Of a stretch of 64,000 nucleotides of DNA, positions 18,655-26,024 are shown piece after piece. Made by a program: the position numbers and the translations under genes. The notes beneath the pieces were generated by a model. It searched no databases. It was not told where the DNA came from and saw only the letters and a list, made by a program, of their open reading frames with translations. The stretch is from JAPLHP01 sp963720375 (GTDB taxonomy: Bacteria; Chloroflexota; Dehalococcoidia; UBA2247; RBG-13-53-26), in assembly GCA_963720375.1 (NCBI GenBank), contig CAVRFM010000002.1, positions 102,835-166,834 of the forward strand, read 5' to 3'. The stretch's first letter is position 1. Every line of letters begins with the position of its first letter.

Positions 18655-20094
18655 ATGAACAAGAATGAGGCACTGGACCTGGTCTTCAATCTTCAGTCTG
18701 TAGCCATTATCGGCGTGGCCGGGGGCGATTCCGGGTTCAACACAGGGCGGTTGTTCTTAAACCACATCCTCGAGTACGGGTTCAAAGGCAAGATCTATGT
18801 GGTCAACGCTAAGGGTGGCGAGGTCCTGGGATTGAAGCTCTATCCTCATCTGAAGGATATCCCGGAACCGGTGGACTATGTCATCTCCTGCATACCGGCC
18901 CCATTCGTACCCCAGTTGATCAAAGACTCGGCTGAAAAAGGTGTAAAGGTGATTTGCCTCTTTACCTCCGGGTTCTCTGAATTCGGAACACAAAAGGGCA
19001 GGGAACTGGAGAAGGAGGTCCAGCAGCTGGCCCGGGCAACAGGGGTGCGCATTATCGGCCCCAACTGTCTGGGGATATATTCTCCCGGGGCACGCTTCTC
19101 CTTTGCCCCTGATCTCCCCCACGAGACCGGGCCGGTGTCCTTCATCTGCCAGAGCGGCGGCAATACGCTCTACCTGGTGCGGGCTGCTGCGGCCAGAGGC
19201 ATCCGGTTCAACAAGGTCATCTCTTATGGAAATGCCTGCGACATCGACGAATCGGACCTGCTGGAATACCTCAGCCAGGATAAGGAAACGGAGATAGTGG
19301 CCGCCTATATCGAGGGGGTGAAAGACGGCCGGCGCTTCTACCGCACCCTCCGGAGACTGTCAGCCAGGAAGCCGGTGGTGGTCTTGAAAGGAGGGCGTAC
19401 ACGGGCTGGCGCAGTGGTGGCAGCTTCCCATACCGCTTCTCTGGCCGCATCACATGAAATATGGACCAGGGCGGTGCAGCAGGCAGGAGCGATTCCTGTC
19501 GACACCCTGGATGAGATGGCCGACATGTTAGTTACCCTCTCTTACATGCCGCCGCTTCAGGGCAAGAAGCTCGCCATGATCGGCGTAGGCGGCGGGGCCG
19601 GTGTCCTGGCCACCGACGATTGGGACGAGGCCGGTTTCATCCTTCCCAGCCTGCCCGAGCAGATCAGACAGGCGTTCCGGGTTGCTCTGGGCAATGATGC
19701 CGGGACAATCCTGAGCAACCCTGTGGACATCCCCCATCTTGGCTTCGGTCATGAAGCCTTCCATAATGCTATCGGCAAACTGCATAATTTCGGAGGAATT
19801 GACCTGCTGGTCTTTCATCTACCCGTCAGAGGTATTATGCTGTCCATCGCCGTTGCTCCCATTTTACTCGACCGTGAAACCGAGATCATCCTCAAGATGC
19901 ACCATGAGTCAGGCAAGCCAATAGCAGTAGTGGTGCATTACATGGCTACAGGAGAGGGCTGGCACTTCGCCGCAAAGTATGTTCAGGAATTCTACGAGGA
20001 TGGCTTGCCTGTCTATTATTCGATAGCCAGCGCGGCCAGGGCCATCGACCGGTTCATCCGCTATCACAAAAACAGAGAAGAAGCCAAAACCTAG
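18655..20094 (+). CDS. ADP-forming acyl-CoA synthetase, alpha-subunit type, copy 3
   Basis: 479 residues, more diverged than copies 1 and 2. The CoA-binding domain opens VAIIGVAGGDSGFNTGRLF, with a small insertion in the glycine loop; CQSGGNTLY follows. The active-site segment reads AASHTASLAASHE: the His is kept, but the two Gly of the usual SHTGxLAG are Ala and the substrate pocket may differ. It keeps the IGPNCLGIYSP motif. GAGG precedes the ATG by about 8 bases. It is the last gene of the co-directional block; the sequence after it contains a short dispersed repeat (cttcggcttcgctcagggtg) and no obvious terminator. Confidence 0.8.
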   Translation: MNKNEALDLVFNLQSVAIIGVAGGDSGFNTGRLFLNHILEYGFKGKIYVVNAKGGEVLGLKLYPHLKDIPEPVDYVISCIPAPFVPQLIKDSAEKGVKVICLFTSGFSEFGTQKGRELEKEVQQLARATGVRIIGPNCLGIYSPGARFSFAPDLPHETGPVSFICQSGGNTLYLVRAAAARGIRFNKVISYGNACDIDESDLLEYLSQDKETEIVAAYIEGVKDGRRFYRTLRRLSARKPVVVLKGGRTRAGAVVAASHTASLAASHEIWTRAVQQAGAIPVDTLDEMADMLVTLSYMPPLQGKKLAMIGVGGGAGVLATDDWDEAGFILPSLPEQIRQAFRVALGNDAGTILSNPVDIPHLGFGHEAFHNAIGKLHNFGGIDLLVFHLPVRGIMLSIAVAPILLDRETEIILKMHHESGKPIAVVVHYMATGEGWHFAAKYVQEFYEDGLPVYYSIASAARAIDRFIRYHKNREEAKT

Positions 20095-20302
20095 TGCTTA
20101 GTTACAAAAACAGGCGCTATTTGCTCTGTGGAAGGAGACCCTTCGGCTTCGCTCAGGGTGACAAACCGCCTAAATGCCATGGGCTGGAATGGGCCGATCC
20201 AAAAAGACTTCCTTTTGGGACTTTAGAAAAGGGATCGCCAGATTAGCCGCTGAAGGCAGTCGGGTGGAGGGTCTTGTTAGGTGGCAATCAATGCCCCAGA
20301 GA

Positions 20303-20911
20303 CTAATCCTCCGGGCCGTACAGGGCGCCTCGGGCCGTGCGTACACTACATATGTGATCCATTTTGACCCACAGGTTTGTTCGGAGCAACGATTTGGAGG
20401 GGTCGGGGATGAGTTCCAGGTAATCATTCAGGCTACCTCGAACCGCGGCATGGAATCGCTTCACGTCGATGATGTACCCCCGGCCGTCCGCGACCTTCTG
20501 TAGCAGGGCTGGCTGATTTCGTCGGATTAACCACATTTCTTTGGCCTCGGCCTGATGCAACAGGCCGCATCGAATGTCGGTGTAAAACGACTTCCGTGCC
20601 TTCCCATCGAAATCAGGCTGAAATCGCTTGCCTTCAAGGAATCGCTTCACCATCTGTTCGGATTGACCACGGCCGTCTGTGACGCCGTCATTGAATTGCT
20701 GAATGGCTTCGACAAGTAAGCTATCGATGGCGAGAACCACGAACCCCGAATGCTCATGCCTCAAGCAGTTGCTGGCAAACCGGAGGAATCGACCCTCCAA
20801 CCGATCCCGGACGATGTCAGCCGCTGCCTGCCAGTGGTCCGTGTTATCCGGTTCAAGGGCGTACCAACTAACTGAGGTGTACCTAGGAGAGATTCGCAGC
20901 GCGTCAATCAT
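20303..20911 (-). CDS. HEPN-like protein, possible RNase toxin
   Basis: About 202 residues. The central segment FYTDIRCGLLHQAE contains R-x4-H (RCGLLH), the catalytic pattern of HEPN-domain ribonucleases and of some HEPN non-enzymes. Otherwise all-helical and soluble, without membrane segments. The ATG at 20911 is preferred over 20944 because GAAGGAAG lies 8 bases upstream. A 57-codon gene ends 42 bases upstream on the same strand, giving a small-gene/HEPN-gene order like that of toxin-antitoxin pairs. Both the HEPN assignment and the toxin role are inference from the motif and context; related proteins are usually annotated as hypothetical. Confidence 0.6.
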   Translation of the reverse strand: MIDALRISPRYTSVSWYALEPDNTDHWQAAADIVRDRLEGRFLRFASNCLRHEHSGFVVLAIDSLLVEAIQQFNDGVTDGRGQSEQMVKRFLEGKRFQPDFDGKARKSFYTDIRCGLLHQAEAKEMWLIRRNQPALLQKVADGRGYIIDVKRFHAAVRGSLNDYLELIPDPSKSLLRTNLWVKMDHICSVRTARGALYGPED

Positions 20912-20953
20912 ACCCCCAACTTCCTTCGGAATACCGACCGGCATCTAGCTGTT

Positions 20954-21126
20954 CTAAGTCAGAGCTCTGAGGTATATCTTGCTTCGCACCCAGCGGACGA
21001 ATTCTTCGCGTGAGTAGGTCCGCTCGACACGTTTGGCGATCCGTATGGCTATATCCTTTACTTCGTCTCCAGAAGCACGAAGCTCATAGCCTGTTCGCTG
21101 ACCTTAACTACTATGGCTACACTCAT
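20954..21126 (-). CDS. Small protein upstream of the HEPN gene, one frameshift (candidate antitoxin)
   Basis: Too short and broken to appear as one open frame. From ATG 21126, preceded by GGAG at 6 bases, it reads MSVAIVVKVSEQA. If one base is added after about 21087 it continues YELRASGDEVKDIAIRIAKR and on to VRSKIYLRALT and a stop at 20954, 57 residues in all. The composition (beta-like start, charged helices, no cysteines) is that of small DNA-binding or antitoxin proteins. The good ribosome site and the coherent second half argue that it is a real gene whose shift is a sequence error or a recent mutation. No family recognised. Confidence 0.45.
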
Positions 21127-21405
21127 ACTCGTCTCCGTTGCTGTATTTGGACTCAACAGTAGCTGTGCATTATACCAACATTATGGGCAAAAGGTAAGTC
21201 TGAATTGGATATGTGCCACTCCATGAGTTCGGCTCGTTCCGCGTACACGTCGCTAACATGTATTGAATTCAACGCGGCAACTCACCTATGGCTATACGAC
21301 CTCGAAAAGAATACCACACCGTCTAGTACTCATTGGGCTCAATAGCGCCCTTCAGACGCGGGGCTTAGGCGAGTGGAGGCTGTGGAATACCTGTGTAGTT
21401 GACCT

Positions 21406-22341
21406 CTAGTCCAGGTGGCGGAGTCCTGATGCCGCTAGCCGCAACCCACTTGCACTTCCCCTAATTCCAAGCCAGCACAGAACGAAGGCTGCGAGCGCCA
21501 GACCGCCATATACCACGAGAAGTACGACGGCAAACAGTGCCATCAGCGCCCAAGCCTCGAGTAAGGGTTTGACATCGTGCACCATGATCCAAGAACCAAC
21601 CAGCGCTCCTCCAATGAGAAGCGCCCAAGAGACAACGAGAAGCCACCACCTGCCTCTGAACAGGCGATTCCGCCAGGATTTGTCAACCGCAATCATTAAT
21701 GGCGACATCGCCAATACGGCCAGCATGAAGACTCTAAATGTCGGATTCGCATACAAGTGATAGTCGAAGATGAGCCACAGCACGGCGGCTAGGGCGGCTA
21801 CAATTGCTGTGCCCATCCATAGATGGAAGATTCGGCGAACTTTCGGGTTCTTCATTTTCCATACGAGTACAGTCATGGCAACAGCAGACCCATTCGCCAA
21901 GAGCCAGGTGACAAATGTCCGGTGGTTGTGAGAGCTGAAGACAGAGTAGTTCATGAACCCGAAACTGACTACCCCCGCTACCATAGCATCCGGCACCCTA
22001 TAGTGGCGCAGTTTGTCACTCCACACGGCAGTCTTAGCAGCAAGCCAAGCGGGGACGAAAGGCGCGCACCTGCCTATGTCATCTGGCAACCCCCTCACTA
22101 ACCTAAGGAAGATCTTGACTGCGATCACTTTGTTGGAATCCCCGCCAAGGCGATGTTCAGTGATTTCGTCGCGCAGATCGGCCTGCATTTCCTCACGGTG
22201 AGCCCTTCCCTCTTCCGATCCAATTGCCACGTATAGCCAATTTCTGATTGCCACAAAGTGCAGCACGACAGGCAAGGCCCAGGCTTCCACCGTTGTGCCT
22301 ATCAGTATGCTCAGGCCGATCGACACCAAATAGGCTATCAT
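21406..22341 (-). CDS. PadR-associated multi-pass membrane protein
   Basis: About 311 residues. The N-terminal part has two hydrophobic helices (TM-like at ~8-30) then a charged helical region (EEGRAHREEMQADLRDEI) resembling the permease-prefix/HAAS-type domain often paired with PadR regulators. Five or more further hydrophobic segments follow (for example VPDAMVAGVVSFGFMNY, WMGTAIVAALAAVLWLIF, WWLLVVSWALLIGGALVG, FAVVLLVVYGGLALAAFVL). The ATG at 22341 overlaps the padR stop by 4 bases (ATGA), so the two are coupled. The transported substrate or function is unknown. Codon use and base composition look less GC-rich than in region 1. Confidence 0.7.
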   Translation of the reverse strand: MIAYLVSIGLSILIGTTVEAWALPVVLHFVAIRNWLYVAIGSEEGRAHREEMQADLRDEITEHRLGGDSNKVIAVKIFLRLVRGLPDDIGRCAPFVPAWLAAKTAVWSDKLRHYRVPDAMVAGVVSFGFMNYSVFSSHNHRTFVTWLLANGSAVAMTVLVWKMKNPKVRRIFHLWMGTAIVAALAAVLWLIFDYHLYANPTFRVFMLAVLAMSPLMIAVDKSWRNRLFRGRWWLLVVSWALLIGGALVGSWIMVHDVKPLLEAWALMALFAVVLLVVYGGLALAAFVLCWLGIRGSASGLRLAASGLRHLD

Positions 22342-22691
22342 ACCCCTGCCACTCCAAGACCCCAAACCTTGCCCCTCTCTTGCACACCCGCAGGATACGA
22401 CGGTGCCGTAGCATGTGCACCGACAAGCCGGTAGTACCTGCGTCGCGGCCGATTCTCATCCGTGGCCGATAGTTCCTCCCACCTGCTTTGCAGCAATCCC
22501 TGCTGTTGAAGTCGCGCCAGCGCTCGGTACAGCGTCCCATACCCTATCAGGCGCCGTGCCCCCTCCTGGTCCCTTAGTTGCTTGGCGATCTGAAAACCAT
22601 GGAACTCGGGGAGGCCTTGCTCTTGGAGCCGCGACGCCACCTCCAAAATAGAGCGTTCAATGGGCGTAAGAGCGCCCGGTTTTCTACGCAT
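22338..22691 (-). CDS. PadR-family transcriptional regulator
   Basis: About 117 residues: a winged helix typical of PadR (LTPIERSILEVASRL, then FHGFQIAKQL, GYGTLYRALARLQQQGLL and a wing RPRRRYYRL). PadR proteins repress adjacent membrane-protein or transporter genes and dissociate on ligand binding. The start at 22691 is the only ATG before the domain; a 12-base perfect palindrome lies 9-20 bases upstream of it and is probably its own operator. It is translationally coupled to the membrane protein gene downstream. Confidence 0.85.
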   Translation of the reverse strand: MRRKPGALTPIERSILEVASRLQEQGLPEFHGFQIAKQLRDQEGARRLIGYGTLYRALARLQQQGLLQSRWEELSATDENRPRRRYYRLVGAHATAPSYPAGVQERGKVWGLGVAGV

Positions 22692-22699
22692 GTAACAAT

Positions 22700-22711
22700 T
22701 ATGTGCACATA
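22700..22711. promoter_or_regulatory. Palindromic PadR-type operator
   Basis: TATGTGCACATA is a perfect 12-base palindrome 9 bases upstream of the padR start. A second ATGTAAC half-site follows at 22690-22696. PadR-family operators contain ATGT and ACAT half-sites, both present here. An AAGGAG stretch next to it (about 22713-22719) would be covered by a bound dimer. Autoregulation is inferred. Confidence 0.5.
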
Positions 22712-23101
22712 TTCTCCTTTTTGTCAAGTCCGTACCACCTGAATTCACACTCCGCCCGATTGTGGCGCACGAACCACGGAAGCCCACCATTGGTGGCGCT
22801 CTCTCAGACTGTCTGGATGGAAACGGGTGGGGAAACCTGAGGCGGCGACACAGGCGAGCCGCAGTAAGCCTGCACTAGCCTGCAGGCCCGTTCGGACGGT
22901 AGGGTTCCGCGCATCGTGCTTAATACGACGACTGTGCTGGCCTGTAACTCGGCCGGAAGATAATTGCCCTGGGAAATTGGAGCCTAATGGCCAAGACGGC
23001 TTTGTGATGGTAGAATCAGGGTGTCGAAAGATCCCGAGGTGGGGCCAAAAGCGACACCCTGATTGCCTCCAAAAATGCACCTCCAGGGTGGACTTTCAAA
23101 T
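22712..23101. other. Intergenic region between padR and the integrated element
   Basis: No convincing gene. Open frames here have no ribosome sites and no recognisable family. The only structure seen is a 13-base perfect inverted repeat (23014-23026 and 23052-23064, listed separately). The base composition shifts toward the element boundary. Confidence 0.6.
23014..23064. repeat. 13-base perfect inverted repeat next to the element
   Basis: AATCAGGGTGTCG at 23014-23026 is matched by CGACACCCTGATT at 23052-23064, with a 25-base spacer. There is no T-run, so an ordinary terminator is unlikely. It lies 38 bases outside the left tRNA-like repeat. It could be a palindromic repeat, a remnant of an insertion-sequence end, or a recombination accessory site. 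Confidence 0.55.
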
Positions 23102-23147
23102 ATGGTGAGCCGCGGGGGATTCGGCCCCCCGACGCCCTGATTAAAAG
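23102..23147 (-). repeat. Left attachment repeat, tRNA-Lys 3'-half fragment
   Basis: On the minus strand it reads from the anticodon loop (CTTTTAATCAGG) through a T-arm (GGGGGG-loop-CCCCC) to GCGGCTCACCA, the acceptor end with CCA. It differs from the right copy at one base in the T-arm. The bases upstream on the minus strand do not form a tRNA 5' half, so this is a fragment, not a tRNA gene. Confidence 0.75.
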
Positions 23148-23385
23148 ATACAAGCGTATGGTGACGGATGGTGAATCGTAGTAACTCCGAGTGGCTTTTT
23201 GTGAGGGATTTTGGCTGTTGTTGTACCGCTTATTACCTCGGTGTACCTCTGCGTGGTCAGAAGTTCGTTAGCAAAAATGTTAGCAGAATTTTCCTCTTTG
23301 ACCCTACACACTATGTGCTTCGATAGCTAACCGATCATGGCCAGAGGCGGCACCGTCCTGACAAGCTTTGGTCGCCTCCCCACAT

Positions 23386-24099
23386 TCAACCATTAGCTTG
23401 TATGTAACACGCGCGACACAACGGTTTGTCCATGCTGACTTTCCTCGTCTTTCCGCACCGATGACAGAAATTCTCTGGGTAGTCGATATCCTTATACTCA
23501 TTCCATTTGACGAAGTCGTTTAGACACAGTGGCCGGTCAGGGTTATACTCTTTTACCTGCCCACATCTTATGCAGTAACCCTCACTGGGAGTACCCTTGA
23601 GGCTCTTTGAGATGTCCTTAAGACCCTGTTTGACACCCCTTCCAAATACAGCCAACACACCTTTTGCCTCTCTCTTAGTCTCTGGCGAACCGAGTATTGA
23701 CTCTACCTCGCTAACCGCCTCACTATATATGCTGTTATCATCTTCCTTCTGCACCAAGACTCCCATTTCAGGGTTCTTCTTCTCCGAGAACTCATACAGG
23801 TTCATAGATGTAATAATCAGCTGGTTTTCGTTATAGTAGCACTTCGCATGAAGGTTCGGATGACAGTACAGTGAAAGGTTCTTCAGAGTATCGAGTTTCG
23901 CCTTTTCCTCAGACTCAAGTTCGCCCTCGCGATAGATCAGGGTTATCTTCACTGCCTTGTTGTCGGCAGCCTTCAAGTTGCGAAGATGATTAGTGCTGAT
24001 CTGCACAAAGGGCGAAACCAATACTAACTTTTCTTTGGCGTTCTTTATGATCTGTTCAAGCCGGTAAGACGCAGCGTTAGTCGTCAAGAACTCCGCCAT
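23386..24099 (-). CDS. Phospholipase D-like protein with two zinc ribbons
   Basis: 237 residues. The N-terminal ~130 residues are a PLD-like nuclease/phosphodiesterase domain with a single HKD-type motif, NLHAKCYYNENQLIITSMN, near 82-100. The C-terminal part has two zinc-ribbon units: CIRCG...PLCLND and CHRCGKTR...PLCRACY. A single HKD motif implies that two copies act together. It starts with ATG after GGAGGTG and diverges from the luxR-like gene. It is the only gene in the element without an obvious maintenance function, so it is the likely cargo; a role in nucleic-acid binding or defence is possible but unproven. The gene is visibly richer in A+T than region 1. Confidence 0.7.
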   Translation of the reverse strand: MAEFLTTNAASYRLEQIIKNAKEKLVLVSPFVQISTNHLRNLKAADNKAVKITLIYREGELESEEKAKLDTLKNLSLYCHPNLHAKCYYNENQLIITSMNLYEFSEKKNPEMGVLVQKEDDNSIYSEAVSEVESILGSPETKREAKGVLAVFGRGVKQGLKDISKSLKGTPSEGYCIRCGQVKEYNPDRPLCLNDFVKWNEYKDIDYPENFCHRCGKTRKVSMDKPLCRACYIQANG

Positions 24100-24252
24100 G
24101 AATACACCTCCATGTCGATATTCCTATAACACCTCAGCTATCATAGCTTGATGGCACGAATATCACAATTGCCCGCTCTGGTAGTCGTGGGTCGAGCTAC
24201 CCATAACACGAGGCTGGGAATAGGCAAGAATTTGACAACAATTGATAAATAG

Positions 24253-24266
24253 AGTACCGTGGTACT
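24253..24266. promoter_or_regulatory. Palindromic operator before the luxR-like gene
   Basis: AGTACC-GT-GGTACT is a perfect inverted repeat with a 2-base centre, 23 bases upstream of the ATG at 24290. A TTGACA sequence at 24234-24239 precedes it and could be a -35 box. Its place suggests binding by the LuxR-type protein itself, controlling the rep-xis-int genes. Confidence 0.45.
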
Positions 24267-24289
24267 TAATATAGATGCTGAGGTGAAAG

Positions 24290-24772
24290 ATGTGGGGTAG
24301 AAAAGACGAGCTGCCGTTACCACGTTGTAAGGTTTCAATCAATCCCAGTTATGAATGGTCTGAAGATGCCAGGGCACTGGGTGTGTCACACAGAGAGCTA
24401 GAAGTGTTTGCCCTACTGATGGACGGGCACGACAATAGAGAGATCGGGCAGATACTGGATATTCAGTATCAATCGGTAAAGAATCACACATTCAATCTGT
24501 ACAGGAAGCTGAGTGCGAGAAACATGGCAGAGGCGATGAAACTATTGTTGTTCGGGAACTGCATAACAGTAGAGCCGCGTGGGATTGACTGGAAATATGA
24601 CAGGGAAAAGTGGATGCGAGAGACGAAATGGCTGTTGGACGAGTCAAACACTCGTGTGACTGAAGGGCAACGACAGGAGGTCAGGGAGTTCTTATTGGAG
24701 CACGGAATCTATGGCAAGTTTTACGCTGACAGAGTCAAGGAACTAAGGGAAGACGAAGATAAGGAGACTTGA
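24290..24772 (+). CDS. LuxR-type helix-turn-helix regulator of the element
   Basis: 160 residues. The helix-turn-helix of the LuxR/FixJ family lies at about 28-88: LSHREL-like start (VSHRELEVFALLMDGHDNRE), IGQILDIQYQSVKNHTFNLY and a third helix ending in ARNMAEAMKL. No receiver or autoinducer domain is present; the C-terminal ~70 residues are charged and unrecognised. A GAGGTGAAAG ribosome site precedes the ATG. Its stop overlaps the TTG start of the rep gene (TTGA), so it is probably the copy-number or excision regulator of the element. Confidence 0.78.
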   Translation: MWGRKDELPLPRCKVSINPSYEWSEDARALGVSHRELEVFALLMDGHDNREIGQILDIQYQSVKNHTFNLYRKLSARNMAEAMKLLLFGNCITVEPRGIDWKYDREKWMRETKWLLDESNTRVTEGQRQEVREFLLEHGIYGKFYADRVKELREDEDKET

Positions 24773-25764
24773 GAAAGGAGTTGGCTCTACCGGATCAGAT
24801 CGAGAGCCAACGGAAGGAACAAGTAGCGCGGAGCGAAGCGGAGTGCCAGATGCGAGAGCCGAAGTGCGACGGTGGTCTTAACGCGGACGGGGTAGTAGAT
24901 GCCCCGGACGCCACTGGCGTCCGGGCGTCGGCTCCTCCTTCTTTCCTTGTCCGTAATAACGTTAATGTCAACGCGCAGCTTTACCGAGCAATGGGTTTGA
25001 TTATAATGTGGGACTTCTTGGAACATAAAGGACGTATTGGTAGGACATATCTCGTCGTGAACTCGAAAGAAGAGCCGAGAAAAGTGAGGGTGATGCCGGT
25101 GAGGTGGCGAAACAGGTATTTTGACGAGGGGCGATTGTATATGTCTCGAAAAATGATGAAAAGGCTCGGTAAGTATGAGAGGGTCCCAGGGCTAATGATG
25201 ACATTGACCTATGACCCTAAGAAGATAAGCAAGCGAGAGGCTTGGGCTAATTTTGGGAAAGACATAAGGCGATTCCTGAACGCCATAAACCAGTACCGGC
25301 GGCGACGAGGCTGGCGAAGGACACACTATCTTTGGGTTGTCGAAGTGCAGCCTGGAACAGGGTATCCTCATGTTCATATCTTCTTCCCGAATCTGAGATT
25401 TCTAGCACCACTGAATGTTCTCAATGGGAATTGGAAACGAGGCAGGTCTAATATTGAGAAGCCAAGAAAGATCGATGTTAATTGCGCAGGTTATATCTCG
25501 AAATATCTGAGGAAAATGCGCGGCTGGTCAGACCTGCATCTTGCTCTATTATGGAAGGGCCACTGTCGGATGTACGGCTTTTCAAGAGGTTTCTCGATAC
25601 GAGTGGAGAAGAAGGAATCTGAATGGCGACGATGGCGTGTCGTTGAAATAAGAGACGTTGAGGGGTTCGAGAAGTCGCTAGAAGATGGTGGTTTCGTTGT
25701 TGAAGGTAGGGAGAAAAAGGATGGGGCTGTAGCCCCTCCTGTCAGAGGTCAAAACGCCGATTAA
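24769..25764 (+). CDS. HUH-type replication initiator (Rep) of the element
   Basis: 331 residues from the TTG at 24769; similarity to Rep proteins begins only near residue 75, so an internal start is possible. The three rolling-circle motifs are visible: MMTLTYDP (motif 1), GYPHVHIFFP with the metal-binding H-x-H (motif 2), and CAGYISKYLRKM with the catalytic Tyr and Lys (motif 3). It would nick and join DNA at an origin to replicate the excised circle. The central part is rich in Arg and Trp. It overlaps the luxR-like gene by 4 bases and is 20 bases from xis. Confidence 0.75.
   Translation: MRKELALPDQIESQRKEQVARSEAECQMREPKCDGGLNADGVVDAPDATGVRASAPPSFLVRNNVNVNAQLYRAMGLIIMWDFLEHKGRIGRTYLVVNSKEEPRKVRVMPVRWRNRYFDEGRLYMSRKMMKRLGKYERVPGLMMTLTYDPKKISKREAWANFGKDIRRFLNAINQYRRRRGWRRTHYLWVVEVQPGTGYPHVHIFFPNLRFLAPLNVLNGNWKRGRSNIEKPRKIDVNCAGYISKYLRKMRGWSDLHLALLWKGHCRMYGFSRGFSIRVEKKESEWRRWRVVEIRDVEGFEKSLEDGGFVVEGREKKDGAVAPPVRGQNAD
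24903..24925. repeat. Perfect 10-base hairpin inside the rep gene
   Basis: CCCGGACGCC-ACT-GGCGTCCGGG, a stem of 10 bp with a 3-base loop, lies in the unconserved first part of rep, where the encoded residues look unstructured. Rolling-circle origins often lie within or just before rep and include such a hairpin. It could also be an unrelated G+C-rich hairpin that regulates translation. Confidence 0.4.
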
Positions 25765-25784
25765 GCGGCAGAGGAGCAGCGCGA

Positions 25785-26024
25785 ATGCAAAAGGAGATGG
25801 CGAGTAACAGCGGGGGCGGGAAAGGTGGTTTATCACACCTCCCCCCACTTGAGGGCAGGACGTGCATTAGTGTACCGGAAGCAGCGGAGATGCTCGGCAT
25901 ATCCAGGAACTTTGCCTATGAACTGGTCAAGAGGCGAGAACTGCCTGCGGTGAAATTGGGCAAGAGGTTGCTGATACCGAGAGCAGCGTTAGAGAAGCGG
26001 CTGGAAAAAGAGGTGGCAGAATGA
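25785..26024 (+). CDS. Excisionase-type helix-turn-helix protein
   Basis: 79 residues. After a Gly-rich leader comes a MerR/HTH_17-type winged helix: CISVPEAAEMLGISRNFAYE, then LVKRRELPAVKLGKRLLIPR. This is the standard fold of small recombination directionality factors. The stop overlaps the integrase start (ATGA at 26021-26024), a common xis-int arrangement. It presumably bends the attachment DNA to favour excision. Confidence 0.8.
   Translation: MQKEMASNSGGGKGGLSHLPPLEGRTCISVPEAAEMLGISRNFAYELVKRRELPAVKLGKRLLIPRAALEKRLEKEVAE

Noticed and set aside
22745..23080. 111-codon minus-strand frame
   Set aside because: No ribosome site, odd composition and an inverted repeat inside; no family resemblance.
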